In this document: positions 1-8,651 of the stretch, piece after piece
Position numbering within the stretch: the stretch's first letter is position 1
Layout: each line of letters begins with the position of its first letter
DNA from: Saprospiraceae bacterium
GTDB lineage: Bacteria > Bacteroidota > Bacteroidia > Chitinophagales > Saprospiraceae
Assembly (NCBI GenBank): GCA_016713025.1
Contig: JADJPZ010000004.1
Coordinates: 3,224,001 to 3,288,000 of the forward strand
Length of the DNA stretch: 64,000 bases
Direction of reading: 5' to 3'
Program-made: the position numbers and the translations under genes
The notes under the pieces: generated by a model
What the model was told of the DNA's origin: nothing
What the model saw: only the letters and a program-made list of their open reading frames with translations
The model's database searches: none

Positions 1-2624
1 ATACCCAGGAATTGTTCTTAAGACATTTGGCCTTTGAAGGAGCTAGAAGAAAGTACGGCACGATAAGTCATGTAGTTGAAGAGCGACTCAATTTTGAGCT
101 GGATGTCATTACCAAATCAGGATATTCTGGTTATTTTTTGATAGTACAGGATTTTACTACTGTAGCTCGTGATATGGGCGTCTCGGTGGGTCCTGGTCGA
201 GGATCAGCCGCGGGTTCATGCGTAGCATATAGTTTGGGTATCACCAATATAGATCCCATCAAATACGATTTGCTTTTTGAGCGTTTTCTCAATCCGGAGA
301 GGGTATCTATGCCCGATATTGACATTGACTTTGATGATGATGGCAGAGACAAGGTCATCAATTATGTCATCGATAAATATGGCAAAAATCAGGTGGCGCA
401 AATCGTCACTTATGGTACTATGGCTGCAAGGTCTTCACTGCGGGATGTAGGCCGCGTGATGAATATTCCGCTCAATGAAGTGGATAGAGTGGCTAAGATA
501 TTTCCATCCCATCTCACTGCTACATTGGCAGGCGTACTGGCAGAAAAAGATATCGAAGCTAAACAAAAGGAGGTCTTCACCAGTGAAGATAAGGAAAAAG
601 CCTATGAATTCCGAAAAATGTCTGAGGAAAAATCCGAAATCGGTGAGATGATCCGGACAGCCAAAAAACTGGAAGGGTCGGTCCGAAATACAGGAATCCA
701 TGCTTGTGGTGTGATCATCACACCGGACGATATCACCAATTTTGTACCTGTATCTGTAGCTAAGGATTCTGAGCTTTTGGTATCTCAATATGACAACTCT
801 GTAGCTGAAGAAGCAGGATTGCTCAAAATGGACTTCCTTGGTCTCAAGACGCTAACCATCATCAAAGATGCACTGGAAATAATTAAAGAGAGATATGGTA
901 CTGACCTGGATATCGACAGTATCTCTCTGGAGGACGAAGAGACTTTTAAACTTTTTCAGCGCGGAGACATGGTCGGCATCTTCCAGTATGAATCTCCCGG
1001 TATGCAAAAATACTTAAGAGACCTTGTACCAACGAGATTTGAAGACCTAATTGCTATGAATGCGCTGTACCGGCCGGGGCCACTTCAGTACATTCCGGAT
1101 TTTATAGCCAGAAAAAATGGTAAGCAGGAGATCAAATTTGACCTTGCAGACATGGAAGAGTATCTGGCAGAGACATATGGAATCACAGTATATCAGGAAC
1201 AGGTGATGTTGTTATCTCAAAAGCTCGGTGGTTTTAGCAAAGGTGATGCAGACATGCTCCGTAAAGCCATGGGTAAAAAGCAAAAAGCTGTCCTTGATAA
1301 GATGTTTCCCAAATTTATTGAAGGATGTAAAGCCAACGGTCATCCGGAAGATATAGTAAAAAAAATTTGGACAGACTGGGAAGCTTTTGCATCTTATGCA
1401 TTCAATAAGTCACACTCTACTTGTTATGCCTATATAGCTTTCCAGACTGCATATCTCAAAGCGCACTACCCTGCTGCATTTATGGCATCAGTACTCAATC
1501 ACAATAAGAGCGATATTTCCAAAATCAACTTCTTCCTACAAGAAACTAAAAGGATGAAAATCGACGTACTTGGACCAGATATCAATGAAAGTAATATCAA
1601 ATTTGCAGTCAATGTCAAAGGGCAAGTTCGATTTGGATTGTCTGCACTCAAAGGTGTAGGCGAAGGACCGGTAGAAGAAATCGTCAAAGAACGCAAAGAA
1701 AACGGACACTTCGAAGATGTATACGATATGATGAGAAGACTCAATCTGCGTTCTGTCAACAAAAAATGTATGGATAGTCTTGTACTTGGTGGTGCATTAG
1801 ACTCATTTGGAAGTATCAACAGAGCGCAATATTTTGAAATATCCGGTGACCGGACTGAAACATTTATAGAGTCATTGCTCAAATATGGATCCAACTATCA
1901 GTCTCAGAAAGAAAGCAACCAGATGTCACTTTTTGGTGATGCTATGACACAGTATATCGATAGTCCAAAACCACCATCAGTACCAGAATGGAGCCAAATA
2001 GAAAAGCTCGAAAGAGAAAAAGAAGTCACAGGCATCTATATCAGTGGGCACCCACTGGACGACTATCATCTGGAATTTCAACATTTTATCAACTGCCCGC
2101 TGGAGAAGGCTGATCAAGTACAAGGAAAACTCCTGAAAATGGGTGGAATCGTCACTGATGCTACTTTTGGCACATCACAAAAAGGTACCGGGTATGCAAG
2201 GTTTACCATCCAGGATTTTACAGGAAGTTTTCAGATCAATCTATACAATGAAAAATTTGAATCTTACAAACATCTCATCACAAAAGGTCAGGTGCTATAC
2301 ATAGAAGGAAGCAATGAAAAGGGGTATTCTCAAGATCGCTTTTTCTTCAATGTCAAAGACATTCGCATGCTTGATACTATAGGTAAAAATATGACCAAAT
2401 CAGTCACCGTCAAGTTACCACTCCACATCATGAATGAAAAATTAGTCCATGAGCTTGAACACCTTTGTCTCCAAAGAGTGGGACCACATACTGTCAAACT
2501 CAAAGTGGTAGATGAAGGTGACGATATAGGAGTGGACCTAGTGGCTACAGCCATGAAAGTGACTGCCGACTATCAGTTTGTCAATGAACTTGAGATGATG
2601 GGACTGGCTTATAAGTTGAATTGA
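1..2624 (+). CDS. dnaE: DNA polymerase III subunit alpha, 3' part
   Basis: Replicative polymerase catalytic subunit. The reading frame is open from the first bases of the window (frame of position 3), so the N-terminus, including the PHP domain, lies outside; about 873 of an expected ~1150-1200 residues are visible. The palm is recognised by GPGRGSAAGS and by PDIDIDF near visible residue 100, which supplies the catalytic aspartates. Finger and thumb segments follow (YRPGPLQYIPDF, YQEQVM, FNKSHSTCYAYIAF), then the helix-hairpin-helix region (SALKGVGEGPVEEI) and a C-terminal OB-fold from about visible residue 700. No frameshift is seen. The next gene converges from the other strand. Confidence 0.97.
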   Translation, partial: TQELFLRHLAFEGARRKYGTISHVVEERLNFELDVITKSGYSGYFLIVQDFTTVARDMGVSVGPGRGSAAGSCVAYSLGITNIDPIKYDLLFERFLNPERVSMPDIDIDFDDDGRDKVINYVIDKYGKNQVAQIVTYGTMAARSSLRDVGRVMNIPLNEVDRVAKIFPSHLTATLAGVLAEKDIEAKQKEVFTSEDKEKAYEFRKMSEEKSEIGEMIRTAKKLEGSVRNTGIHACGVIITPDDITNFVPVSVAKDSELLVSQYDNSVAEEAGLLKMDFLGLKTLTIIKDALEIIKERYGTDLDIDSISLEDEETFKLFQRGDMVGIFQYESPGMQKYLRDLVPTRFEDLIAMNALYRPGPLQYIPDFIARKNGKQEIKFDLADMEEYLAETYGITVYQEQVMLLSQKLGGFSKGDADMLRKAMGKKQKAVLDKMFPKFIEGCKANGHPEDIVKKIWTDWEAFASYAFNKSHSTCYAYIAFQTAYLKAHYPAAFMASVLNHNKSDISKINFFLQETKRMKIDVLGPDINESNIKFAVNVKGQVRFGLSALKGVGEGPVEEIVKERKENGHFEDVYDMMRRLNLRSVNKKCMDSLVLGGALDSFGSINRAQYFEISGDRTETFIESLLKYGSNYQSQKESNQMSLFGDAMTQYIDSPKPPSVPEWSQIEKLEREKEVTGIYISGHPLDDYHLEFQHFINCPLEKADQVQGKLLKMGGIVTDATFGTSQKGTGYARFTIQDFTGSFQINLYNEKFESYKHLITKGQVLYIEGSNEKGYSQDRFFFNVKDIRMLDTIGKNMTKSVTVKLPLHIMNEKLVHELEHLCLQRVGPHTVKLKVVDEGDDIGVDLVATAMKVTADYQFVNELEMMGLAYKLN

Positions 2625-2717
2625 TTTATAATAAAAACAGAATCTGGATTTACACTATTGCCTTTTATGTATTATAACGGATTTTGGGATATTAACTATA
2701 AGAATTCGGATACAACA

Positions 2718-3497
2718 TCAATCGACTTCCCAAATTGCTTCCCAGCCATCATCAAATCCTGGTCGCACAAATTGCATAGCTTCAGGGAAAGTTTCATTGG
2801 TCAATCTCCGAAGTTTGCTCAGTAATGCCATAACATCTAAAATGACTTCTTTTCTATCTTCTGCCACATCGTATAGTGAATGCCAGGCTCCAATTGATGA
2901 TTCAATGGCGAGTAAGACAATTTTTGCAGAGCCATTATGGTCAGATTGAAGATCGTTTTCATCGTTATCTTCTCTGGAAGATATTGCTCTTACTAATTTT
3001 ACATGAATGAAATATTTAAACCAGTTGATTGTATCTATACTGTCCTTGATTTTTTGAAGCTCATCCATAAAGGATACTTGAGAGATTATGCCTATTGACA
3101 TGTTTTTCTCCAGCTCGGTTTTATAGAACTTAAAAAGATCTGTAAGATCAATTTTGTCAGCAATGGTAATATAGCTCTTTGACAATTGAGCGATAATATC
3201 GTCAGTGACTCGTTTTTTCTTTTTTTGATGTTTATGTTCTACTTCTTGATTACCAAACTCATTTTTCGCTATGTCATTTTCAGCAATATATTTTTCAAGT
3301 AAGGTTTTTGCTTTTGTAAACTGATCGGATATGTTGCTCCAAAAAGCTTCCTTATTGATATTTTTTTGGTCTTCCGTCATCCTGGTTTCTTCCAGCCCAA
3401 CGGCACATTGCTGTACGAATCTGCACTTTTCGCACCATCTGTCGCAATAGTTGTGTATAAATGGAATTGTTGACAAAGAAAAGGTATTTTTTTTCAA
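2718..3497 (-). CDS. Unknown protein with N-terminal cysteine cluster
   Basis: Not a family I recognise; 259 residues. Residues ~18-31 read CDRWCEKCRFVQQC, a CxxxCxxCxxxxxC arrangement that could bind zinc or an iron-sulfur cluster. The rest is charged and helical, with a lysine-rich stretch near residue 90 and an acidic C-terminus ending WEAIWEVD. There is no signal peptide or membrane segment, so it is probably cytosolic. It stands alone between dnaE and a TonB gene. Start chosen at the first ATG, just upstream of the cysteine cluster. Confidence 0.6.
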   Translation of the reverse strand: MKKNTFSLSTIPFIHNYCDRWCEKCRFVQQCAVGLEETRMTEDQKNINKEAFWSNISDQFTKAKTLLEKYIAENDIAKNEFGNQEVEHKHQKKKKRVTDDIIAQLSKSYITIADKIDLTDLFKFYKTELEKNMSIGIISQVSFMDELQKIKDSIDTINWFKYFIHVKLVRAISSREDNDENDLQSDHNGSAKIVLLAIESSIGAWHSLYDVAEDRKEVILDVMALLSKLRRLTNETFPEAMQFVRPGFDDGWEAIWEVD

Positions 3498-3834
3498 AGG
3501 TATGTAGAAGAAAACTGAAATTTAAGTTTAAGTCACAAAAAATTCAAGAAGAATATTTGCATGAACTTATTGGCCATGAACTTACTGAAAGATTTTTAAA
3601 GAACAGATTTGTTAGATAATAATTAATTTCCAACACCTTATTAAATAAAAAGAACTTTAAAAAATATACTTGACAGCACACCAAACTAGTGAAACAACGC
3701 ATCTTCTATTTGTTACAATATTTAATATGCGGTGTTTTACAATATATTATACCGCATATATGAATATTAACCATTTAGTATTGTTTAGTATAATACTATC
3801 ACAATATATGCTTAATCAATTAAATTTATGAAAT
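3498..3834. other. Intergenic region with short open fragment
   Basis: The stretch is very AT-rich. On the + strand a frame ending in TAA at about 3620 encodes a short charged peptide (containing QEEYLHELIGHELTERF) with no obvious start; it may be a remnant of a lost gene. The remainder holds only the inverted repeat annotated separately, in front of the TonB gene. Confidence 0.4.
3725..3759. promoter_or_regulatory. Inverted repeat upstream of tonB-like gene
   Basis: Perfect 9-bp arms ATATGCGGT and ACCGCATAT are separated by 17 AT-rich bases, about 75 bases before the TonB start. The geometry suits an operator or a short hairpin; no specific regulator is implied. Confidence 0.4.
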
Positions 3835-4749
3835 ATGTATAAAGAATTAGAGATTTCCAGCATTGGTGTGGCACTTTTTTTTATCGGAATAGTAATAATG
3901 ACTATTTGTCTGATTGTATTTTTTCGATTGAAATATGATTTTTATAAACTGCCAGACTTGATAGATTTAAACAGGTCCAAAAAATCCGGCAAGTTTTATT
4001 TCCTAACTAAATTTCCGGAAATTGATGTATTTAAATTATCAGGGTCTTTTTTTAATTATGGCTTGGCTGTAGCTGTTGGATTTTCTCTGATTGCCATCAG
4101 CTGGACAACTTATGAAAAGCCGTTCAGGATGGAATTGATTGATTTGAATCCACATGATGAGGTTGAAATCGAAGTACCAAGATTGCCAGAACCACCTGCA
4201 CCGCTGCCACCACCACCACCAGTCATTGTGGAGGTATCTGATGCTGAACCATTGGAAGAAAGCCCTGTATTTTTGGATAATTCGATCACAGAAGATACCA
4301 AGATGGAGCCAACGGAAGCTGTAGAAAATAAGCCTTTCATAGCACCGCCATTACCTCCTGCTGAAGAAACCACTGTAGAAGAAATAGTCAGGTTTGCAGA
4401 TCAAATGCCGCGATTTCCGGGATGTGAAGACAAAATCTCAGAGGAGGATAAAAAGAAATGTTCAGAAACTGCCCTTATGCAATACCTGTACAAAAATCTC
4501 AAATTCCCTGCATTGGCAAAAGAAGTGGGAGTTGATGGTTCAGTAGTCATTCAATTTGTAGTAGATAAAGAAGGTAGTATCAATAATGTACAAATAGTGA
4601 GAGACATCGGTGCCGGATGTGGAGATGCAGCGGCTACAGTAATCAGAAATATGAATGAACTTCCTCAAAAGTGGACTCCGGGCAAACAAAGAGGGCGTCC
4701 GGTAAAAGTGCTTTACACACTTCCTGTCAAGTTTAAGTTGGATCATTAA
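3835..4749 (+). CDS. TonB family energy transducer
   Basis: Couples inner-membrane proton-motive force to outer-membrane TonB-dependent receptors. Two hydrophobic segments are visible, at residues ~9-30 and ~73-92, then a periplasmic proline-rich spacer (EPPAPLPPPPPVIV, residues ~120-133). The C-terminal TonB domain covers ~215-304, with VGVDGSVVIQFVVDKEGSI and the ending RPVKVLYTLPVKFKL. The domain also has FPGCEDK...KKKCSE, a cysteine pair common in Bacteroidota TonB homologues. No exbB or exbD lies nearby, so it is an orphan copy and its receptor partner cannot be inferred. Confidence 0.9.
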   Translation: MYKELEISSIGVALFFIGIVIMTICLIVFFRLKYDFYKLPDLIDLNRSKKSGKFYFLTKFPEIDVFKLSGSFFNYGLAVAVGFSLIAISWTTYEKPFRMELIDLNPHDEVEIEVPRLPEPPAPLPPPPPVIVEVSDAEPLEESPVFLDNSITEDTKMEPTEAVENKPFIAPPLPPAEETTVEEIVRFADQMPRFPGCEDKISEEDKKKCSETALMQYLYKNLKFPALAKEVGVDGSVVIQFVVDKEGSINNVQIVRDIGAGCGDAAATVIRNMNELPQKWTPGKQRGRPVKVLYTLPVKFKLDH

Positions 4750-4820
4750 TACATCATTTGCACATTGTGATGTATTTTTTCAATGGATTAAAGTTTTGTT
4801 ATGACTTGTTCTGTCTTATT

Positions 4821-4932
4821 GGGTGTATTTCATTTTTTCGCCGCACATTAAAAATCATCAATTTTTTGCAATTGAGGCAAAATGCCTTAATATATAGCAT
4901 CGAAGCTAAAAGTTACGACGAACAAACAATGC
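4821..4932 (+). repeat. M1-a, copy truncated at its right end
   Basis: Shares its start and interior (including AAAATCATCAATTTTTT, a GCCTTAATATA segment and GCATCGAAG) with M1-b but lacks the right terminal inverted repeat; similarity stops around GACGAACAAACAA. Confidence 0.65.
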
Positions 4933-5027
4933 TTTAGAGACATGATCCTGCAGATAAATTACTCCCGCCTATTGGGGCAGGAGCGTAGCTCTGTCATCTT
5001 TGTAGAAAACATTAACACCTGAAACAT

Positions 5028-5091
5028 AAGGGGCGTAGCCCTGACATCTTATATTTACCACATCTTTTAAGATCACAGGGCTACGCCCCTT
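5028..5091. repeat. Long hairpin with 23-bp arms
   Basis: Left arm 5028-5050 and right arm 5069-5091 are complementary apart from one mismatch, around an 18-base loop. Degenerate relatives of the arm lie at about 4979-5001 (GGAGCGTAGCTCTG) and 5120-5145. It sits inside the composite M1 element, between two M1 copies. It could be a terminator-like structure or a palindromic unit of its own. Confidence 0.6.
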
Positions 5092-5180
5092 ACGTGATGG
5101 TGTGTGGATATTTTTGCTATAAAGATCACAGGACTAGGTCCCTATATTAATCTCGAACATAAAGATTAGAGATAGTAGAA

Positions 5181-5335
5181 GGGTGTATTTCATTTTTTCG
5201 CATCAGATTAAAAATCATCAATTTTTTTTGCGATTCTGGCAAGATGCCTTAATATATTGCATCGAAGTTAAAAGCTACAACGAACTACGAAACTTGATAA
5301 GAAATCGAGCACAGTGCGAAAAAATGAAACGCACC
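5181..5335 (+). repeat. M1-b, complete copy of the MITE-like element
   Basis: 155 bp with terminal inverted repeats GGGTGTATTTCATTTTTTCG at the left and GCGAAAAAATGAAACGCACC at the right. The small reading frame that runs through it has no protein-like features and is best treated as non-coding. Confidence 0.7.
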
Positions 5336-5375
5336 TGTCTTATTCAATGTTTAAAATTCAAATTTGTATTCAGGT

Positions 5376-5771
5376 TTAACTAAGACCATTTTCCTTAAGT
5401 ATCGTTACGACCTGATCTTCAGTAAGTTTTGTGATTTTAGCAATAAAGGGTATTTCTAATCCTTCTTTCTTCATTTCAATGACGATGTTGATGGTATTCG
5501 CCTTCATACCTTCTTCCCGACCTTCTTCCCGGCCTTCTTCCCGGCCTTCTTCCCGGCCTTCTTCCCGGCCTTCAAACTTGGCTGTTTCCAGCATACTGCG
5601 ACTGATCACACGATCCTTGATATAGGCTTCGTATTCGTATTTTGTGGTGGTATCCATTTGGTCTATTTTTAATAAGTGAGCAACTTTATTCAATCCCCTG
5701 GCTTTTGAGTTTTCGGGTACAGCATTATGTTTGAAATAATATATCCAATCATCTAAGGAATCCCGAGACAA
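5376..5771 (-). pseudogene. C-terminal duplicate of Rpn-family nuclease gene
   Basis: 131 residues nearly identical to the C-terminal half of the protein encoded at 5887-6777, without the nuclease core. It begins in the middle of the family (DDWIYYFKHNAVPENSKARG), so it is a truncated duplicate; any start codon used would be internal. The main difference is the tetrapeptide tract EGRE, repeated about five times here and only about once in the full copy, from a 12-bp tandem repeat around 5515-5570. The last residues also differ (ENGLS here, ENGFIEQI there). An inverted-repeat insertion separates the two copies. Confidence 0.75.
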
Positions 5772-5782
5772 ATCATTAAAGT

Positions 5783-5883
5783 CAATGTCGTTTAGATAAG
5801 GAATTTTACTTAGTTTTACCCTATCTAAATCTTTCCCTTCAAAGGGAAAGATTTCATAAAGATGTCTTAACTAAACGACATTG
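5783..5883. repeat. Short inverted-repeat insertion between Rpn copies
   Basis: CAATGTCGTTTAG at 5783-5795 is exactly complementary to CTAAACGACATTG at 5871-5883. The octamer TCATTAAA lies at 5773-5780 (two bases before the element) and 5884-5891, resembling a target duplication. Inside is a perfect palindrome at 5829-5856 with 13-bp arms (AAATCTTTCCCTT), which could act as a bidirectional terminator. Confidence 0.55.
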
Positions 5884-5886
5884 TCA

Positions 5887-6777
5887 TTAAATCTGCTCAA
5901 TAAACCCATTTTCCTTAAGTATCGTTACGACCTGATTTTCAGTAAGTTTTGTGATTTTAGCAATAAAAGGTATTTCTAATCCTTCTTTCTTCATTTCAAT
6001 GACGATGTTGATAGTATTCGCCTTCATACCTTCTTCCCGGCCTTCAAACTTGGCTGTTTCCAGCATACTGCGACTGATCACACGATCCTTGATATAGGCT
6101 TCGTATTCGTATTTTGTGGTGGTATCCATTTGGTCTATTTTTAATAAGTGAGCAACTTTATTCAATCCCCTGGCTTTTGAGTTTTCGGGTACAGCATTAT
6201 GTTTGAAATAATATATCCAATCATCTAAGGAATCCCGGGACAAATCATTAAACCGATTGACTTTGATGATGTAATATTCCGGATAAATAGCTGATATGTG
6301 ATCGATATTGAAGGCTTTTTTTTGGCCTGCATTGATCTGCAATATATCCCTGGTGTGGATTCCTTTAAATTCGGTAGTACCTTTATAAATGTAGTCATCT
6401 CCTTGACCCAAGTCAAAATATACAATATTGATGGAATAAATCTTGCGAACCTTGTCATATGGATCACCTTTTTCTAAGTAATCGACGATCAACTTACTGC
6501 TGCCATACAACATACGATGCATATAGTCAAGCTCACTATTATATTGGAGTTCAATGAGAATCAATTCTTTATCTGAAGATTCGCAAAGGATATCTACTTT
6601 ATTGATTTTGCTGGACTCTTCGGCAGCATTAGCCTCTGACTCAGGAATGTTGATGATTTTCATATCTCGATGCAGCAATTCTGATAAAAATCCTTCTAAC
6701 ACATCATAGTTTGCCTTCTGGCGCAACAATCTCTTGATGGCCCAGTCAAAACTTATCAATGGTCTCGAATCACTCAT
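5887..6777 (-). CDS. Rpn family recombination-promoting nuclease / PD-(D/E)XK transposase-like
   Basis: 296 residues. The N-terminus (SRPLISFDWAIKRLLRQKANYDVLEGFLSELL) is the standard opening of the Rpn/PDDEXK_2 family. The core gives a plausible PD-(D/E)xK site: KVDILCES followed by ELILIELQYNSELDYMHRMLYGSSK, where D and ExQ would be catalytic (residues ~60-85). The C-terminal region is helical and carries one EGREEG unit. Such proteins are DNA endonucleases related to the E. coli RpnA-E proteins that promote recA-independent recombination. The neighbouring truncated duplicate and short mobile elements fit that role, but this is inference. Confidence 0.85.
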   Translation of the reverse strand: MSDSRPLISFDWAIKRLLRQKANYDVLEGFLSELLHRDMKIINIPESEANAAEESSKINKVDILCESSDKELILIELQYNSELDYMHRMLYGSSKLIVDYLEKGDPYDKVRKIYSINIVYFDLGQGDDYIYKGTTEFKGIHTRDILQINAGQKKAFNIDHISAIYPEYYIIKVNRFNDLSRDSLDDWIYYFKHNAVPENSKARGLNKVAHLLKIDQMDTTTKYEYEAYIKDRVISRSMLETAKFEGREEGMKANTINIVIEMKKEGLEIPFIAKITKLTENQVVTILKENGFIEQI

Positions 6778-6850
6778 AATGCTTCATATTCTATCTTAGA
6801 ACTACAAAATTAATTAAAAAATTCCATAAGTATCAAAAAGAATGTTGGTT

Positions 6851-7028
6851 GTGTATATAACAAACTGCACTAATTCAAATTTTCTTCATCGCTACCCTAA
6901 CAAACTGCACTAATTCAAATTTTCTTCATCGCTACCCTTATTCCCTGAAGGGAGGACCCGCCCAATTCAACCACGTTTCTATCATTTATTAAAAAGAACA
7001 CTGAAAAGGTGCAATTTTTTATACACAC
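6851..7028. mobile_element. MITE-like element M2-a with 9-bp target duplication
   Basis: A 178-bp non-coding element with terminal inverted repeats GTGTATATAACAAACTGCAC and GTGCAATTTTTTATACACAC. It is flanked on both sides by ATGTTGGTT (6842-6850 and 7029-7037). Just inside the left end a segment of about 40 bp, ending ATCGCTACCCT, is tandemly duplicated. Related copies lie at 21248-21357, 56626-56854 and 59226-59387. Confidence 0.75.
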
Positions 7029-7201
7029 ATGTTGGTTATCCTATTGTTGTTGTGCGTTATCGGTTACAAATTCCATCATTAGCAAAACTGACCCTAAGTA
7101 TTCCACACCATAAAAGGAAAGGTGGAACCAATTTGTGAAAAATAAATTATTTGCAGCACAATATTATAACGATTAATTAGTTATATAAACGAAATACAAA
7201 T

Positions 7202-7209
7202 TATATTTG
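7202..7209 (+). promoter_or_regulatory. Bacteroidota -7 box, blaI-like gene
   Basis: TATATTTG matches the TAnnTTTG -7 consensus. A possible in-frame TTG start at 7207 would lie inside this box, which supports the GTG at 7228 as the true start. Confidence 0.55.
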
Positions 7210-7227
7210 CGCATAAATTTAAGAATT

Positions 7228-7578
7228 GTGACTCTCAATCCACTCGAAGAAGAAATCATGTCCATTTTCTGGAAGCTTGGTAAAGCCTTCCCAAAGGAGA
7301 TCATCAGCTATATGGAAGACCCTATTCCACCTTATAATACGGTGCTATCCACCATCCGAAAGCTGGAAAAAGATGGATGGCTGGCATATCAGGTTTTTGG
7401 CAAGACCCATCAATACTATCCATTGATCCAAAAAGACGATTTTAATAAATCTGTTTTCAGTAAGATGTACCACCAGTTTATGGGAAGCAATAAAAATTCA
7501 CTCCTGTCTTACTTTATGCAGGAAGAGAAGATGGATATTGAAGAGTTAGAAGCATTGGTTAAATCTTTAAAAAAGTAA
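7228..7578 (+). CDS. BlaI/MecI/CopY family transcriptional repressor
   Basis: Winged-helix repressor of about 116 residues, normally inactivated by a BlaR1-type M56 protease sensor. From GTG 7228 it reads VTLNPLEEEIMSIFWKLGKAFPKEI, the usual N-terminus of the family (L-P-x-E-x-E-IM-x-x-W), followed by the recognition helix region YNTVLSTIRKLEKDGWL and a C-terminal dimerisation part. The partner gene starts six bases downstream but is truncated, so repression here may be permanent or the gene may be on its way to loss. Confidence 0.88.
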   Translation: MTLNPLEEEIMSIFWKLGKAFPKEIISYMEDPIPPYNTVLSTIRKLEKDGWLAYQVFGKTHQYYPLIQKDDFNKSVFSKMYHQFMGSNKNSLLSYFMQEEKMDIEELEALVKSLKK

Positions 7579-7584
7579 AATGTT

Positions 7585-7854
7585 ATGAACTCTTTTCAGT
7601 TTTTTGCTACATATATGTCAGATGGACATTACCTGATCAAGGCATCCTTAATCCTTTGTATTTTGTACCTTCCTTTTCATTTCATTTTCTCGAGAGAAGT
7701 TTCATTTAAAACCAACAGGTTCTATCTTTTGAGTACCATTTTACTCACTTTGATAGTACCTTTGGTAGGTTTTGAAGTATTACCTGTCAAAGACATTGTG
7801 TCATCAGCAAACGAAACTGTGAAGGCTGGAATCTCGAATCTATCCATTTCCTAA
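7585..7854 (+). pseudogene. BlaR1-type M56 sensor, N-terminal remnant
   Basis: 89 residues with two hydrophobic segments (HYLIKASLILCILYLPFHFIF and FYLLSTILLTLIVPLVGF), matching the start of Bacteroidota M56/BlaR1 antirepressors, which usually run to 400-600 residues. The HExxH protease domain and the rest are missing. The frame stops at a junction near 7855, after which the sequence belongs to an unrelated hydrolase gene. A deletion or recombination joined the two. Confidence 0.75.
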
Positions 7855-7869
7855 CCTGCTAAAAATTTA

Positions 7870-8651
7870 ATGATGTATGAAATTGATAGTGTTGCTAATA
7901 TTAGTATGATGACTTTAGCTTACGATTGGCTTGACTTTATTATAAAAGGTAAGACCAAGCCAGAATTACTGAAAGACAAAGTTAATTATCAAGTTATGGG
8001 AACAAACGAATGGAAACATAGCCCAACACTTGAAAAAAACAATAATGATACATTAACTTTTTATCTTGACAAAATAAGCCTAATATCTTCAAAACCCAAG
8101 AAAAAAGGATTTCAACGGCAAAGTGTCGACTTTAAAGACAGAGAAAATCAAAATAAATATTTTACACCAACTATTATTTTTGACACTCTTGATGTAAGCA
8201 ATGGTTTGGTTTTCAATACTGAATCATTTCAAGAAGAGTTTGTTATTAATGGCTCATTTATAGGTAATCTTTATACTACTATAAATAAAAAAGATATGGA
8301 CGTTTCAATGGTTCTATTTGAATTAATGCAAGATGGTAAATATTTCTTTCTAACAAGATATATTGGTAGAGCAAGTTTTGCAAAAGATAATTCTAAACGA
8401 CAACTTTTGCAACCCAATAAGAAAGGAAAAATTCACTTTAATAATACTCGTTTTGTGAGCAAAAAATTAATAAAGGTAACAAACTTGTTATTTTACTTAA
8501 CGTAAATAAACATCCATTTGAAATAATCAATTATGGTTCAGGTAAACCCGTATCTAAAGAAACAATACAAGATGCTGGAGAACCCTTGCAAATAAAATGG
8601 CACAATGACAGTTACATTAAAATTCCTATATGGAAGAACGCCAGTCACTAA
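7870..8651 (+). pseudogene. CocE/NonD family hydrolase, C-terminal remnant with frameshift
   Basis: The first frame (7870-8505) begins inside the family, at the linker AYDWLDFIIKGKTKPELL and VNYQVMGTNEWKHSP, and continues through the X-Pro dipeptidyl-peptidase C-terminal beta domain (ESFQEEFVINGSFIGNLY). Near 8470-8480 the frame shifts. Homology resumes in the next frame (GNKLVILLNVNKHPFEIINYG) and ends at TAA 8649-8651. The alpha/beta-hydrolase catalytic domain is absent, so no activity is expected. The stop codon falls in CAGTCACTAAAAACTAAG, a boundary motif shared with other genes of the region. Confidence 0.7.

Larger units (their letters stand above)
4821..5335. mobile_element. Composite MITE-like element M1-a/M1-b with 9-bp target repeat
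   Basis: Two copies in direct orientation of a short non-coding element (here M1) bound this stretch, and TGTCTTATT occurs immediately before it (4812-4820) and immediately after it (5336-5344), as expected for a 9-bp target duplication. M1 starts GGGTGTATTTCATTTTTTCG and ends with its near reverse complement. There is no transposase inside, so it would need one supplied in trans. A third M1 copy lies at 56597-56993. Confidence 0.65.

Noticed and set aside
5183..5383. 66-codon frame on the + strand
   Set aside because: It lies within M1-b, which has terminal inverted repeats, and shows no protein-family features.
5507..5574. CRISPR-like array of short repeats
   Set aside because: The 12-bp units are contiguous without spacers and encode an in-frame tetrapeptide repeat.
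5431..5625. Frame encoding an SRPSSRPSS repeat
   Set aside because: It is the opposite-strand reading of the 12-bp EGRE repeat in the Rpn gene duplicate.
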